DNA of 64,000 nucleotides from Methylophilus methylotrophus DSM 46235 = ATCC 53528 (GCF_000378225.1 NZ_KB905141.1:449326-513325); one strand, 5' to 3'; shown: positions 9,104 to 20,074, counted from the first letter of the stretch. Notes: generated from the sequence alone by a model not told the origin. A program made the numbers and translations.

Positions 9104-11323
9104 ATGACAGCCAAACCTACAGTCGTCACCTCCCCTACAGACACCCTGCACCTGCAACGTATTTTGGACGCCACCCACCACAATCCTTTCGAGTATTTGG
9201 GCGTGCATACAGAAAGCCAGCAAGGGCCATGGCACGTCCGCGTCTTCTTGCCACACGCCGAAAGTATCTACGTGAAGGCTGATCAGGACTGGCAAGAAAT
9301 GACCTTGGCACATCAGCAGGGACTGTTTCTTTATACTTCGGTAATGCCTTTAACTGGTCCGATGGCCTTGAAAATTCGCCTGCGAGGTCAAAAAACCAGC
9401 TACGAGACATTCGACGCCTACAGCTTTGGCAGCACCTTATCTAAGGACGACCTGCATTTGTTTGGCGAAGGTCGCTTATACGAAGCCTATAACACACTGG
9501 GCGCAATCCCGATGACCATCAATGGTGTTGCTGGCGTGCGCTTTGCCGTCTGGGCACCTAATGCAGAGCGTGTCAGCGTGGTTGGTAGTTTTAACCAATG
9601 GGATGGACGAGTACATGCCATGCGCGTGCTGGGCAGTAGCGGCGTGTGGGAGCTGTTTATACCGCAGTTGACCGAACACGATCTATACAAATTTGAGATA
9701 CGCAACCGCGAGCACGGTCACATCATGCTCAAGGCCGACCCGTATGGCAAAGCCTTTGAAGCCAGGCCCGGAACGGCCAACCGCATCTGTCAGAGTCGCC
9801 ATGTCTGGCAAGATGAATCCTGGTTGCAACAACGTCAACAACATGATTGGCTACATGCACCATTCAATTGTTATGAAGTGCATTTGGGCAGCTGGCAACG
9901 CGACCAGAACGGACATTTTCTGGATTACCGGACGATGGCTGACGTCTTGATTCCGCATTTGGTCGATATGGGCTATACCCATATAGAGTTGTTGCCCGTG
10001 TCCGAACACCCACTCAATGAATCCTGGGGATACCAGGTCACAGGCTACTTTGCACCTACCCAGCGCTATGGCAGCCCTGATGACTTGAAGTATTTTATTG
10101 ATCGTTGCCATGCCGCCAATATCGGTGTGATTCTGGACTGGGTGCCTGGCCATTTCCCCAAAGATGACTGGGCTCTGGCACGGTTCGATGGCACCGCTTT
10201 GTATGAGCATGCAGATCCCAGATTGGGTGAGCATATGGACTGGGGCACTTATATTTTCAACTATGGCCGCAATGAAGTCCGTAATTTCTTATTAAGCAAC
10301 GCTTACTACTGGCTCAAAGAATTCCATATTGACGGACTACGCGTGGACGCGGTCGCATCCATGCTTTACCTTGACTACTCCCGCAAAGACGGTGAATGGC
10401 TGCCCAATGCTTACGGTGGACGTGAGAATCTGGATGTAATCGAATTCCTCAAACAGCTCAATCTAATGGTCGGTGAGCGCTTTCCTGGCGCACTCACCAT
10501 TGCGGAAGAGTCCACGGCCTGGCCGGCCGTCTCCCGTCCAGTGTATGCGGGCGGACTCGGTTTCAGCATGAAATGGAACATGGGCTGGATGAATGATGTC
10601 CTTACCTATATGCAACTGGATCCGATTTACCGCCAATACCATCATAATCGCCTGACGTTTGGGCAGATGTATGCGTATTCCGAAAACTTTGTATTACCCT
10701 TCTCTCATGATGAAGTCGTACACGGAAAACGGTCATTACTGGACAAAATGCCAGGGGATATCTGGCAAAAGTTTTCCAACCTGCGTCTGCTACAGACCAT
10801 GCAGATGACCATGCCAGGCAAAAAACTCAATTTTATGGGTAACGAATTTGGCCAGCACCGTGAATGGAGCGTCAACCAAAGCCTGGACTGGCACCTGCTG
10901 GAAGAAACAAACCCAGAGCATGCATTACACAGAGGGATTCAATCGCTCAGCCGCGACCTCAATCGGCTTTACCGCCAGCAGCCTGCGCTGCATGTGCATG
11001 ATTTTGACATTCGAGGCTTCCAGTGGATAGACTGTGAAGATGCCGGGCAGTCAATATTGAGCTACATCAGACGCGGCAATGAGCATAGTTTTGTTATAAT
11101 AGTGTTGAATTTCACACCAGTACCGCGCCATCAATATCGTTTGGGCGTACCGCAACCGGGTTACTACAAAGAAGTGTTTAACAGTGACGCCGCTTGTTAT
11201 GGTGGCAGCGATCTAGGCAATGGTCACGGCTGTCAGAGCGACGCTATTCCCTGGATGAACAATCCTGTCTCCATCAGCCTGGATTTGCCCCCACTGGCAG
11301 GTGTCATACTTCAGTTACAATAA
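9104..11323 (+). CDS. glgB: 1,4-alpha-glucan branching enzyme
   Basis: Makes alpha-1,6 branches in glycogen. The 739-aa protein has the long bacterial layout: an extra N-terminal beta-sandwich (about 15-105), a CBM48 domain (about 120-215, with [19 protein letters not shown]), the GH13 barrel, and an all-beta C-terminal domain. Catalytic residues are readable as nucleophile D415 ([11 protein letters not shown]), acid/base E468 ([10 protein letters not shown]) and the third acidic position in [10 protein letters not shown]. An AGGA ribosome site precedes the ATG. It is divergent from glgC and is followed by pgi 125 bp downstream. Confidence 0.97.
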   Translation: MTAKPTVVTSPTDTLHLQRILDATHHNPFEYLGVHTESQQGPWHVRVFLPHAESIYVKADQDWQEMTLAHQQGLFLYTSVMPLTGPMALKIRLRGQKTSYETFDAYSFGSTLSKDDLHLFGEGRLYEAYNTLGAIPMTINGVAGVRFAVWAPNAERVSVVGSFNQWDGRVHAMRVLGSSGVWELFIPQLTEHDLYKFEIRNREHGHIMLKADPYGKAFEARPGTANRICQSRHVWQDESWLQQRQQHDWLHAPFNCYEVHLGSWQRDQNGHFLDYRTMADVLIPHLVDMGYTHIELLPVSEHPLNESWGYQVTGYFAPTQRYGSPDDLKYFIDRCHAANIGVILDWVPGHFPKDDWALARFDGTALYEHADPRLGEHMDWGTYIFNYGRNEVRNFLLSNAYYWLKEFHIDGLRVDAVASMLYLDYSRKDGEWLPNAYGGRENLDVIEFLKQLNLMVGERFPGALTIAEESTAWPAVSRPVYAGGLGFSMKWNMGWMNDVLTYMQLDPIYRQYHHNRLTFGQMYAYSENFVLPFSHDEVVHGKRSLLDKMPGDIWQKFSNLRLLQTMQMTMPGKKLNFMGNEFGQHREWSVNQSLDWHLLEETNPEHALHRGIQSLSRDLNRLYRQQPALHVHDFDIRGFQWIDCEDAGQSILSYIRRGNEHSFVIIVLNFTPVPRHQYRLGVPQPGYYKEVFNSDAACYGGSDLGNGHGCQSDAIPWMNNPVSISLDLPPLAGVILQLQ

Positions 11324-11448
11324 CTGGTTACACTGTATGCGGCATGTAAACTGGTAGTAAAGATATTGCTATGCAAGACATGGCCGGACCATGTGCTTGC
11401 AAGCCCCCAAAAATTAATTGACTTGAAAAACGATAGCAACAACATAAC

Positions 11449-13101
11449 ATGGCAAAATTAACCACACACCCGAGCTGGCACGCGCTGAACCAGCATCAAA
11501 TTGAAATGCGCAATGTTCAAATGCGCGACCTGTTCAAACAAAACCCGAAACGATTTGAAGAGTTCAGCCTCACCGTAGAAGATGTCCTGCTTGACTACTC
11601 CAAACACCGCATTACAAAAGAAACCTTAGCACACCTGTTTCAACTGGCGCGTGACTCCAATATTGAGCACTGGCGCAGCCGCATGTTCAGCGGTGAAAAA
11701 ATCAATATCACCGAAAATCGCGCCGTACTGCATACCGCACTACGCAACCGTAGCAACACACCTGTGTATGTCGATGGCAAGGATGTGATGCCAGAAGTGA
11801 ATGCGGTTCTCGCACAAATGCGTAGCTTTACTGAGCAGGTGCGTAGCGGTCAGTGGACTGGTTACACTGGCAAGCGAATTACCGATATCGTGAATATTGG
11901 TATCGGCGGCTCCGATTTGGGGCCTGTCATGGCTTGCGATGCCTTGAAACCTTACGCCAGTCCGGATTTAAAAGCGCATTTTGTTTCCAACATTGATGGT
12001 GCGCACCTGATGCGTGTACTGGAAACCTGTCATCCGGAAACTACCCTGTTTATTGTGGCGTCGAAAACATTCACCACGCAGGAAACCATGACCAACGCCC
12101 ACTCCGCGCGCCGCTGGTTCCTAAACGCAGCCCAGCAAGACCAACATGTGGCCAAACATTTTGTGGCTTTATCCACCAATGCCAAAGCGGTACAGGCATT
12201 CGGCATAGATACCAACAACATGTTTGCTTTCTGGGACTGGGTGGGTGGCCGTTACTCCTTGTGGTCAGCCATCGGTTTATCGATCGCATTGTATGTGGGC
12301 ATGGACAACTTTGAACAAATGTTGGCTGGTGGACACGCCATGGACCAGCACTTCCAGACTGCGCCGTTGGAACAGAACATGCCTGTTATCATGGCATTGC
12401 TCGGCATCTGGTATAACAACTTCTTCCATGTGGATACTCACGCGATCTTGCCTTACGACCAGGGGATGTCTCGTTTTGCAGCTTATTTGCAGCAAGCCGA
12501 TATGGAAAGTAACGGTAAATTCATTTGCCGTGACGGCAGCCGCGTCAGCTATAAAACTGGACCAGTCATCTGGGGTGAAGCTGGCACCAACGGTCAGCAC
12601 GCATTCTATCAGCTGATACATCAGGGTACGCAAATGGTGCCCGCTGATTTCCTGATGCCAGCTAATAGCCATTACAAAGTAGGTAGCCCGGATGACCAGC
12701 ACCACAAAATCCTGCTGGCCAATTTCCTGGCTCAAACACAGGCATTGATGCTGGGTAAGACCCGTGAAGAAGCGCGTGCAGAACTCGAAAAACAGGGACT
12801 GAGTGGCGAAGCACTGGAAGACTTGTTACCGCACAAAGTATTCGAAGGTAACCGTCCTACGACCTCCATCCTGTTCAAACAGCTGACCCCTTATACCCTG
12901 GGCAAGCTGATTGCCCTGTATGAGCACAAGATTTTTGTGCAGGGTATTATCTGGGACATCAACAGTTACGACCAATGGGGTGTGGAATACGGCAAGCAAA
13001 TCGCCAGCCAAATCTTGCCACAATTGAATACACCAGAAGCGGTGACAGGGTTTGACAGCTCAACCAACGGCTTAATCAATTACGCGAAGAAAATATCGTA
13101 A
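11449..13101 (+). CDS. pgi: Glucose-6-phosphate isomerase
   Basis: Interconverts glucose-6-phosphate and fructose-6-phosphate in the cytoplasm. In methylotrophs with the ribulose monophosphate cycle it links fructose-6-P from formaldehyde fixation to the oxidative branch and to glycogen. At 550 aa it is the usual length for the large bacterial form. Readable signatures are [40 protein letters not shown] with the catalytic Glu, and the C-terminal GVEYGKQIA segment with the active-site Lys. The ribosome site before the ATG is weak. A clear intrinsic terminator follows the stop codon. Confidence 0.97.
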   Translation: MAKLTTHPSWHALNQHQIEMRNVQMRDLFKQNPKRFEEFSLTVEDVLLDYSKHRITKETLAHLFQLARDSNIEHWRSRMFSGEKINITENRAVLHTALRNRSNTPVYVDGKDVMPEVNAVLAQMRSFTEQVRSGQWTGYTGKRITDIVNIGIGGSDLGPVMACDALKPYASPDLKAHFVSNIDGAHLMRVLETCHPETTLFIVASKTFTTQETMTNAHSARRWFLNAAQQDQHVAKHFVALSTNAKAVQAFGIDTNNMFAFWDWVGGRYSLWSAIGLSIALYVGMDNFEQMLAGGHAMDQHFQTAPLEQNMPVIMALLGIWYNNFFHVDTHAILPYDQGMSRFAAYLQQADMESNGKFICRDGSRVSYKTGPVIWGEAGTNGQHAFYQLIHQGTQMVPADFLMPANSHYKVGSPDDQHHKILLANFLAQTQALMLGKTREEARAELEKQGLSGEALEDLLPHKVFEGNRPTTSILFKQLTPYTLGKLIALYEHKIFVQGIIWDINSYDQWGVEYGKQIASQILPQLNTPEAVTGFDSSTNGLINYAKKIS

Positions 13102-13116
13102 GAAATTGATTTAAAA

Positions 13117-13142
13117 TAAAAAGCCTCTATTGAGGCTTTTTT
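13117..13142. terminator. Bidirectional intrinsic terminator, pgi / response regulator
   Basis: Arms AAAAAGCCTC and GAGGCTTTTT flank a 4-nt TATT loop, with T-runs on both strands. It sits between the convergent pgi and the NarL-type regulator gene. Confidence 0.9.
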
Positions 13143-13158
13143 ATTTTTCCGCTGATGG

Positions 13159-13797
13159 TTAAACCAGTTGATTCTTGATCGCATAATGCGTGATATCCGC
13201 ATTGTGTTTGAGATGCATCTTTTCAAGCAGACGCGTACGGTACATACTGACTGTTTTGACTGATAAAGCAAGCTTATCGGCTATTTCACTCACAGACAGG
13301 CCAGAAGCGATCATTCGCATGACCTGAAACTCCCGATCTGACAATATCTCATGTGGGGCAATATTGTGGTCCGTCCCCACCTGTTCTGCCAAAATTTCTG
13401 CGACGTTAGGTGTGATGTATTTCTTGCCTTTCGCCAAGGTATGAATCGCTGTCAGCAACTCTTCTGACGCGGTATGTTTGCATAAATAGCCTGATGCCCC
13501 GGAACGGATAGAGCGCACGGCATATTGCTCCTCCATATACATGGATAACATCAGGATATTGAGCGCAGCATTTTCGCGTTTAATCAGTTTGAGTGCCTCA
13601 ATGCCGGTTTTATCAGGCAAGGAGATATCCAGCAACATGACATCAGCGCTCAACTCTCGCACGCACCTGATTGCCTGCGCCACATTTTCCGCCTCGCCTA
13701 CCACTTCAATATCACCACTGGCGATCAATATTTGTTTGATCCCAGAACGTAAAATGGCATGGTCATCAACAATAATGACTCTAATTTTAGTATCCAA
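13159..13797 (-). CDS. NarL/FixJ-family response regulator
   Basis: Two-component DNA-binding regulator of 212 aa. The receiver domain (about 4-120) has the acidic pair D11-D12, phospho-acceptor D57 in VMLLDISLPD and the conserved Lys after SGASGYLCKH. A LuxR-type helix-turn-helix follows (about 148-205: LSDREFQVMRMIASGLS and SVKTVSMYRTRLLEK). The start is TTG, chosen because an AGGA site sits 6 bases upstream and the receiver fold begins at once; no ATG fits. The partner kinase gene lies 71 bp upstream on the same strand. Targets are unknown. UhpA- and NarL-type regulators are the nearest families. Confidence 0.9.
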   Translation of the reverse strand: MDTKIRVIIVDDHAILRSGIKQILIASGDIEVVGEAENVAQAIRCVRELSADVMLLDISLPDKTGIEALKLIKRENAALNILMLSMYMEEQYAVRSIRSGASGYLCKHTASEELLTAIHTLAKGKKYITPNVAEILAEQVGTDHNIAPHEILSDREFQVMRMIASGLSVSEIADKLALSVKTVSMYRTRLLEKMHLKHNADITHYAIKNQLV

Positions 13798-13868
13798 GCT
13801 GTTTCCTCAATATTTGCCAATGTAAAATTGGTCTTCTAAATTTATTGTAAAACGCTACGGCCATTCTG

Positions 13869-15017
13869 TCACGATGCGATGGCAATCAGCGGGACTCGTA
13901 CCTGGATGCAGGTGCCTGAACCCTGCGCATTAGGCACAATCTGGCATTCGCCTCCCAATGCTGCTGCGCGTTCTTGCATACCACGCAAACCAAATGAGTT
14001 GGGCTTGATTTTATCGGCAGGGGCAATCCCCACACCGTTATCGGAAACTTTCATCACCAAGATCTGCTCAACCAAAGAGAGCTCGACTGAAACCTGATCG
14101 GCCTGTGAGTATTTCGCAATATTTGAAAGCGCCTCCTGGCAGATGCGGAACAATGCCATAGACTGATCCGGATCACACTCCAGATCACGGCAGTCAGTCA
14201 CAAACATCGCAGAAATGCTTAATTGTTTTTTGAATTGGCTCACTTGCCAATCCAGCGCATCTACCAAACCGAGATCGAGAATATTCGGGCGCAAGTTGCC
14301 TGAAATTCTGTGGACAGCATCAAAGGTTTGATCAATAATCGCTTGCAACATGTTCGCCTGTTCCAGGTTGACAGGCTGGCCCTCTTCGATTTGCTGGATG
14401 ATGGTGGAAAGACCCAATTTCATCGCGGTAAGATTGCCACCAAGATCATCGTGAATCTCACGCGCGATACTGACGCGCTCCTGCTCCTTGACCTGGTGAA
14501 TATGCGCAGTCAGTGCCTGCAAATCACGCCTGGCCTGCTCAATCTCTTGCTTTTCGTGTTTACTTTGGCTGATATTGAGCATGATGCCATCCCATTGCAC
14601 AGCACCCTGCCCCAAATCGCGTACAGTCGCCCGGATATTGACCCATTTCATGTCTTGCCAGTCAGCAATCCATATCCGCCCTTCCCAGTCCAAGCGTTTA
14701 TGATGTCTAGCCGACTTTTGCAATTTCTGCTTGAACTGGCTGGCAGAATGCTCTTCCATAGCCTGAAACAAGGTTTGCGCGTCCTTAAGCAAAGCCGCAG
14801 CAGGAATGCCTAACAGTGCCTCGCAGCCTTCACTCAGGTAGGTAAACACCACTTGACCATCTTCGGCCATGTGCATTTGAAATACCAGACCGGGGATGCT
14901 GGAAACAATCGCGGAAAACCTGCGCTCGCTTTCATGCAAGGCATCCTTGACACTATCGACAGGAACGTTGCCGAGAGAGGAACTGACGGCAGATGGATGG
15001 ATAAAAGGAGTGGACAA
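13869..15017 (-). CDS. PAS-domain sensor histidine kinase (HisKA_3, NarX/UhpB type)
   Basis: Soluble sensor kinase of about 382 aa with no membrane segment. A PAS domain (about 30-155, ERRFSAIVSSIPGLVFQM and the FTYLSEGCEALLG region) is followed by a short coiled segment, the HisKA_3 dimerisation motif with the phospho-acceptor His of SIAREIHDDLGGNL (about residue 189), and an HATPase domain (N-box ALSNIAKYS, then DNGVGI and FGLRGMQERAAALGG). The start chosen is TTG at 15017 with a GAGGTG site 4 bases upstream; an upstream in-frame TTG at 15029 is the alternative. It very probably phosphorylates the regulator encoded just downstream. The cytoplasmic PAS domain suggests an internal redox, gas or metabolite signal. 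Confidence 0.88.
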   Translation of the reverse strand: MSTPFIHPSAVSSSLGNVPVDSVKDALHESERRFSAIVSSIPGLVFQMHMAEDGQVVFTYLSEGCEALLGIPAAALLKDAQTLFQAMEEHSASQFKQKLQKSARHHKRLDWEGRIWIADWQDMKWVNIRATVRDLGQGAVQWDGIMLNISQSKHEKQEIEQARRDLQALTAHIHQVKEQERVSIAREIHDDLGGNLTAMKLGLSTIIQQIEEGQPVNLEQANMLQAIIDQTFDAVHRISGNLRPNILDLGLVDALDWQVSQFKKQLSISAMFVTDCRDLECDPDQSMALFRICQEALSNIAKYSQADQVSVELSLVEQILVMKVSDNGVGIAPADKIKPNSFGLRGMQERAAALGGECQIVPNAQGSGTCIQVRVPLIAIAS

Positions 15018-15130
15018 TTCGCACCTCAATCAAGATGCCAATTAGCATATCATGCCAAAGCGTGGCTGGGTATGCCTGCCACCGTTTTATGAGGAAAGCG
15101 CTTGAATACCGTGGTGCATGTCCAAAATAA

Positions 15131-16942
15131 TTATGTGTTGGCCTCCAGGTCGACTTCGGTCATCACTCGGTTTTTGCCACTCTTTTTAGCCAGGTACATC
15201 GCTTGGTCGGCCCGCAGCAAAATCGTTGCCACGTCATCCTCAACCTTAAACAGCGCCACACCAGCACTGAAAGTAATCAGTAGTTTCTGGTTATTGCCCA
15301 GGAAGTACTCCTTGGTCAGCGAGCGCTGCAAGCGCGTCATGGTCACTACCGCTTCGTTCAGGTTGGTATTGGGCAGTATGACCACAAACTCTTCGCCACC
15401 CATCCTGGTCACAATATCGGTTGGCCTGACTGCACGCTTGATCACGCTTGCCAGATGCTTGAGTGCAGAATCGCCTGCAGCATGCCCATGCTGGTCATTA
15501 AGTATTTTAAAATTATCAATATCAAGCAAGGCCACACTAAGTGACTCGCCACTACGACGGTGGCGGGCGATTTCGGTATTGAATGCTTCATCCATGCCGC
15601 GCCGGTTGAGTACCCCTGTCAGTTGATCAATCCGAACAACTTCACTCAATTGCTGCAACTCTTCTTGCAACTTTTGCATGCGCAACTGGGTATCACTCGC
15701 CACACGCTGCTGATTCAGCAAATCATCACGCGAACGCATGATATCCGTCTGCATCACGGAAGTATCACGCATCAAATGATTTACCAACTCATTGATTTTA
15801 ATCAGGTCATCCGTTTTTGAAAGCTCTTGAGCGTAACTTTCGATCTTGCCACCATATAGTTCACTCGCATCTCCCATGTATTTCAGCTTGTCAATAAACG
15901 TACTGATCATGGCTTTAAACGAATTACGTGCTTCGATCAGGCTATGTTTGACCAGGCTTTGTTTATAAATCACTTCTTTGAGGCTTTTTTCTGCCTGCTT
16001 GAGTTTGGTTCTATCTAGCGGACCGCTGATAATGGACTGCACGGCGTATACCTGGCCACTGAGCCAGCCATCCTCTGCCACCAGTTCTCCAATATTGGAA
16101 AGTAGCAAATGTAAGAGATCAATAATATCACCACGGACATCATCTTCTTTGGCACCTATCACTTCCACGCGTAACAACAAGGCTTTAAGGGATTTAGCCA
16201 GCGCTTCCCATTCCTTGAGTTTTTTGGCACGCTCAGTACTTTCTTGCAGGGCCACGGCCTCAGCTTGCAAATCAGGATAGCCTTCCAGGCGAGGAATCAA
16301 TCCTAATTGTAAGGTTTGTTTCAAGAGCGTTTGCAGGATGGTGAAAGCACCATGAAACTGTTGTACTTCATTAGGCAGACTAACTGTATCACTGGAGGTT
16401 TCAACGATCGCCCCTTCTGTAGCAGGTAAATCGGCAACATTGGTCAACGGAACGCCCTCAACCCGCGCATCTGCAGGCAACCAGTGATTAGCCATGCCAA
16501 TCAGCTTGTCTGCCAAGGTCTCATCGTTACCAAAGTTGATCAGCACACGTTCTAATGTTTCACGCTTTCTAGCAACATCCACACCGCTGCGCTTGTCATC
16601 CCAGCCTTGCAGCAAGGTACGTATTGCCTTGGGCCATTTGGTCGAATGGTTCAACTGAGACTGCATAGACTCGGTCAATAATTCGCCAAGCCCCTGCCAG
16701 TTGTCCTGCTTGAGTAATTTCTCCCAGCGGTTGATCCAGTTTGTCTGCTCTAATGAATCATGTGGCAACTGTTTAAGTGCCTTGCGCAGTGCACTTGCAG
16801 CATCTTCTTTTGCCGGCTTACCCGCCACCTCAAAATAAATTTGCGTGTAATTGTCCGGCGTCGGCTCCACGCGCCGCGCAGCCATTTGCTTAATGGTTTC
16901 GCGGGCAATTTCAGAGGCGGTCATGGGTCCGTTAGCTGCCAT
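15131..16942 (-). CDS. Diguanylate cyclase with long N-terminal helical region
   Basis: Protein of about 603 aa with a C-terminal GGDEF domain that should make cyclic di-GMP from two GTP. The active-site loop is RMGGEEFVVILP, and an RPTD tetrad five residues before GGEEF forms an intact product-inhibition (I) site. The N-terminal 420 or so residues have no recognised sensor domain. They begin with a segment around PTPDNYTQIYFEVAG that I associate with a family of soluble proteobacterial cyclases, and continue as helical, coiled-coil-like sequence. ATG at 16942 is preferred over an upstream GTG at 16954; the ATG of MTASEIAR at 16924 is also possible, and none has a strong ribosome site. Confidence 0.88.
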   Translation of the reverse strand: MAANGPMTASEIARETIKQMAARRVEPTPDNYTQIYFEVAGKPAKEDAASALRKALKQLPHDSLEQTNWINRWEKLLKQDNWQGLGELLTESMQSQLNHSTKWPKAIRTLLQGWDDKRSGVDVARKRETLERVLINFGNDETLADKLIGMANHWLPADARVEGVPLTNVADLPATEGAIVETSSDTVSLPNEVQQFHGAFTILQTLLKQTLQLGLIPRLEGYPDLQAEAVALQESTERAKKLKEWEALAKSLKALLLRVEVIGAKEDDVRGDIIDLLHLLLSNIGELVAEDGWLSGQVYAVQSIISGPLDRTKLKQAEKSLKEVIYKQSLVKHSLIEARNSFKAMISTFIDKLKYMGDASELYGGKIESYAQELSKTDDLIKINELVNHLMRDTSVMQTDIMRSRDDLLNQQRVASDTQLRMQKLQEELQQLSEVVRIDQLTGVLNRRGMDEAFNTEIARHRRSGESLSVALLDIDNFKILNDQHGHAAGDSALKHLASVIKRAVRPTDIVTRMGGEEFVVILPNTNLNEAVVTMTRLQRSLTKEYFLGNNQKLLITFSAGVALFKVEDDVATILLRADQAMYLAKKSGKNRVMTEVDLEANT

Positions 16943-17120
16943 AATGATTACCACAGTATTGGTTGAAAATAGGGATGATTATGCCGGGAAAAAATAAGAC
17001 TTTATGTCATTATAAGAAGGTAGATTATTGGTCATTTCTCATGCTTGTCATCCGCCTTAGAAAACCAGCCTGGTGAAAAAATAAGCCGGTAAAAAAGGTT
17101 TTTTGCGTTACAATAGTGTC

Positions 17121-17213
17121 CGCGGGCCTCCCCGCATTGTAAGGTAGCCAATCTGGTCAGGTGCGGAAGCAAGCAGCCACAACTATCAAGCAAGTGCCGG
17201 GGGTTGGGCTCGC
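17121..17213 (+). ncRNA. ffs: Signal recognition particle RNA (4.5S, small bacterial type)
   Basis: The central stretch around 17153-17178 (GGTCAGGTGCGGAAGCAAGC then AGCCA) matches the universal SRP domain IV tetraloop and asymmetric loop that bind Ffh. Flanking segments CCCCGCA (5') and TGCCGGGG (3') pair, and CGGGCC near 17122 can pair with GGGCTCG near 17206, giving the single long hairpin of the roughly 95-nt bacterial RNA. A TACAAT box at 17109-17114 lies 6 bases upstream of the predicted 5' end. Location just upstream of dnaX is usual in Betaproteobacteria. The ends are estimated from pairing and may be off by a few bases. Confidence 0.93.
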
Positions 17214-17349
17214 CCCTTTCTCTCTTGCCTCTTGTTTGTCAGACTTACCAAAAAATTAACGGCACATTAATTTTACGTTCGCAAGCATGAGCAGGCAATT
17301 TAGGCTAAAGTACGGGTTTGCCCATAGCATTTAATCAGTAGAGTGCGCG

Positions 17350-19125
17350 ATGTCTTACCAAGTATTGGCGCGTAAATGGCGCCCAAAATCCTTTGGCAGT
17401 TTGGTCGGCCAAGACCATGTCGTTCAGGCCCTAAGTAATGCCCTGAGCCAACAGCGTCTGCACCATGCCTATTTGTTTACCGGAACGCGTGGCGTCGGTA
17501 AAACCACACTGTCACGTATCCTGGCCAAATCCCTTAACTGCGCCACTGGCATTACAGCCAATCCTTGTGGTGAGTGCGAAGCCTGCCTGGCCATTGATAT
17601 TGGCCGTTATGTCGATTATGTTGAAATGGATGCCGCTTCTAATCGCGGCATTGCTGACATGGTCAGCCTGCTGGAACAGGCGATTTATGCGCCATCCTCT
17701 GGGCGCTTCAAGGTCTACATGATAGACGAAGTGCACATGCTGACCAAAGAAGCGTTTAATGCCATGCTGAAAACGCTGGAAGAACCGCCGGCCCATGTCA
17801 AATTTATCCTGGCGACCACAGACCCGCAAAAGGTCCCGGTCACCATCCTCTCACGCTGTTTGCAGTTCAACCTGCGCCAGATGGCCAGCAGCACCATCAC
17901 TGCGCACCTGCAAGATATTCTGGGCCAGGAGCAGATACCGTTCGAGCCAGCTGCACTGCAACTTATTGCACGTGCAGCCAACGGCAGTATGCGCGATGCG
18001 CTATCACTCACCGACCAGGCCATTGCCTATGGCAACCAGTCTGTACGAGAAGGCGACGTTCGTAGCATGCTGGGAGCGATTGACCAGAGCTATTTATATG
18101 AGTTATTGCGCGCATTGATAGCCAATGATGCCGTCACTTTACTTAACATTGCGCAGCAAATGGAGTCGCGCAGCATTGGTTTTGAAAGTGCCCTCAATGA
18201 CTTGGCGGCGTTGTTACATTTGCTGGCAGTCGCACAACATAGCCCGCAAGCCATTGCAGACGACCATCCAGAACGTCAAACGCTGCTGGATCTGGCGGCG
18301 ACCCTGACAGCAGACATGCTACAACTGTATTATCAGATTTGTATTCTTGGCCACCGTGACATCGGATTGGCGCCGGATGCCTATGCCGGGTTCACCATGA
18401 CTTTGTTGCGTATGCTGGCGTTTAAAGCAGATGCTATGACGCCTGCAGTGCCAGCAGCTGGCAGCAGCACTCCACAGGAAGGACCTTCTTCCCGTGGCAA
18501 TGCTGGCGGTGGCGCTAGGGCTGCACTCGCGCAAAACCGCCAAGTGAGCCCCCCAACATCAGGGGCAGCCCCCATCCTGGCAACAGCTTCCGCAGAACCT
18601 ACGCCAGCAGAAGTAAACAGAACGGTGCCCCCTCCCACAGACCCAGCACCAGCCATTACTGTGCCGGTGATTCCTGAAATTGAACATATTCCGCAGCAGG
18701 CATTTTCATCGCCTGTGATGTCCGCTGATAATCCCCCATTAGCCTGGGATGGCAATTGGCGGGCTCTGGTGGAGAATCACTTGAGCAAGCTTGGCCTGGT
18801 ACGGGCATTGGCACAAAACTGTGAGCTGGTGAACTTTGATGGCGATGAAATGACCTTACGTATCAGTGAAGCGCACAAACATCTTGCCAGTGCCAATTAC
18901 CTGGACAAGCTTAACACGGCATTGAATAACCATTTTGGCCGTCGGTTAAAACTGAATATCACAGCAGGCCAGGAGGCCAATACGCCAGCCAGGCAATTAG
19001 CAGTTGAAAAGGCAGAACTCCAGGACCAGGCAACGCAAGCTATTATGAGTGACCGTTTTGTCCAGGGCCTGATGCAAGAAATGGGTGCGACCATCGTGCC
19101 CAACTCCATTAAACCATTACATTAA
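17350..19125 (+). CDS. dnaX: DNA polymerase III subunits gamma and tau
   Basis: Clamp-loader ATPase and replisome organiser. The 591-aa protein has Walker A TGTRGVGKTTLSRI, the zinc site with four cysteines in the NCATG to CGECEACLAI segment, Walker B with the DEVH variant in VYMIDEVHML, and the SRC motif in ILSRCLQF. A Pro/Ala-rich linker (about 370-460) precedes the C-terminal tau region. I see no A-rich slippery heptamer followed by a stem like the one that makes gamma in E. coli, so a separate gamma product by frameshifting is not evident. It is followed by ybaB 26 bp downstream and then recR. Confidence 0.96.
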   Translation: MSYQVLARKWRPKSFGSLVGQDHVVQALSNALSQQRLHHAYLFTGTRGVGKTTLSRILAKSLNCATGITANPCGECEACLAIDIGRYVDYVEMDAASNRGIADMVSLLEQAIYAPSSGRFKVYMIDEVHMLTKEAFNAMLKTLEEPPAHVKFILATTDPQKVPVTILSRCLQFNLRQMASSTITAHLQDILGQEQIPFEPAALQLIARAANGSMRDALSLTDQAIAYGNQSVREGDVRSMLGAIDQSYLYELLRALIANDAVTLLNIAQQMESRSIGFESALNDLAALLHLLAVAQHSPQAIADDHPERQTLLDLAATLTADMLQLYYQICILGHRDIGLAPDAYAGFTMTLLRMLAFKADAMTPAVPAAGSSTPQEGPSSRGNAGGGARAALAQNRQVSPPTSGAAPILATASAEPTPAEVNRTVPPPTDPAPAITVPVIPEIEHIPQQAFSSPVMSADNPPLAWDGNWRALVENHLSKLGLVRALAQNCELVNFDGDEMTLRISEAHKHLASANYLDKLNTALNNHFGRRLKLNITAGQEANTPARQLAVEKAELQDQATQAIMSDRFVQGLMQEMGATIVPNSIKPLH

Positions 19126-19151
19126 CCACAATCACTTTTAGGAGCAGACAA

Positions 19152-19460
19152 ATGATGAAAGGTGGCATGGGCAATATGATGAAACAGGCCCAGATGATGC
19201 AAGCCAATATGCAGAAAGTGCAGGCAGAATTGGCGACAACTGAAGTTGAAGGCATTGCCAGCAACGGCATGGTGAAAGTCACCATGACCTGTAGCAATGA
19301 CGTCAAACGCGTGCAAATTGATGACGCTGCCATGGATGACAAAGAAACACTGGAAGATCTGATACTCATTGCCCTTAAAGATGCCAGAACCAAAGCGGAA
19401 GCGACCAGCTCGGCCAAAATGGGCAGCGTAATGCCTGCAGGCTTCAAACTGCCTTTCTAA
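19152..19460 (+). CDS. ybaB: YbaB/EbfC nucleoid-associated protein
   Basis: Small DNA-binding homodimer of 102 aa. The Met/Gln-rich N-terminal helix (MKQAQMMQANMQKVQAEL), the GMVKVTMTCSNDVKRVQID strand and the C-terminal EDLILIALKDARTKAEATS helix match the family. A TTAGGAG ribosome site lies 7 bases upstream. The dnaX-ybaB-recR order is conserved through proteobacteria, and the spacing here (26 and 14 bp) supports one operon. Confidence 0.95.
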   Translation: MMKGGMGNMMKQAQMMQANMQKVQAELATTEVEGIASNGMVKVTMTCSNDVKRVQIDDAAMDDKETLEDLILIALKDARTKAEATSSAKMGSVMPAGFKLPF

Positions 19461-19474
19461 ACAGGATTTGAAGC

Positions 19475-20074
19475 TTGAACAATCCTGCCGTTCTCGAACA
19501 GCTGATCAGCGCACTTCGCTGCCTACCGGGTGTGGGTCCCAAGTCGTCCACACGCATGGCTTATCACCTCCTGCAGCGGGACAGAGAAGGTGCGCAAAAA
19601 CTGGCTGCGAGTTTGCAGCAGGCGCTGGACAAGCTCGCTCATTGTGATTATTGCAATAACTTCAGCGAACACCAGGTATGTAGTGTGTGCCTGGAAACCA
19701 GCCGTGACAAATCAACGCTATGCGTGGTCGAAATGCCTACCGACCTCATGATGCTGGAAAACACCCGCAGTTACCAAGGTCAATATTTTGTACTGATGGG
19801 CAAACTATCGCCCATGGATGGTATAGGACCCAAAGATATTCATCTCGATAAACTGCTCAAGCGCGCGCAAGATACCGCCATTCATGAAGTCATCCTGGCC
19901 ACCAATTTCACCTCCGAGGGCGAAGCCACAGCCCACTATATAGGACAGATGCTCAAATCACGTGGCATCCGTGTGAGCCGGATTGCCCGCGGCTTACCTA
20001 TGGGTGGAGAAATTGAGTACGTCGACAGCGGCACCCTCTCGACAGCCCTGCTGGAACGCAAGGTTTTAACTTAG
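19475..20074 (+). CDS. recR: Recombination protein RecR
   Basis: Component of the RecFOR pathway that loads RecA at gapped DNA. The 199-aa protein has the N-terminal helix-hairpin-helix ([18 protein letters not shown]), a C4 zinc finger ([16 protein letters not shown]) and a Toprim domain ([14 protein letters not shown] onward, with the [15 protein letters not shown] segment). The start is TTG at 19475, supported by AGGAT 7 bases upstream and by the N-terminus expected for the family. It ends the dnaX operon. Confidence 0.96.
   Translation: MNNPAVLEQLISALRCLPGVGPKSSTRMAYHLLQRDREGAQKLAASLQQALDKLAHCDYCNNFSEHQVCSVCLETSRDKSTLCVVEMPTDLMMLENTRSYQGQYFVLMGKLSPMDGIGPKDIHLDKLLKRAQDTAIHEVILATNFTSEGEATAHYIGQMLKSRGIRVSRIARGLPMGGEIEYVDSGTLSTALLERKVLT

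Noticed and set aside
9056-9410. Minus-strand frames over the glgB start
   Set aside because: They lie over the conserved N-terminal beta-sandwich of GlgB and lack ribosome sites.
17350-19125. Programmed frameshift in dnaX giving gamma
   Set aside because: No A-rich slippery heptamer with a downstream stem was found in the expected region.
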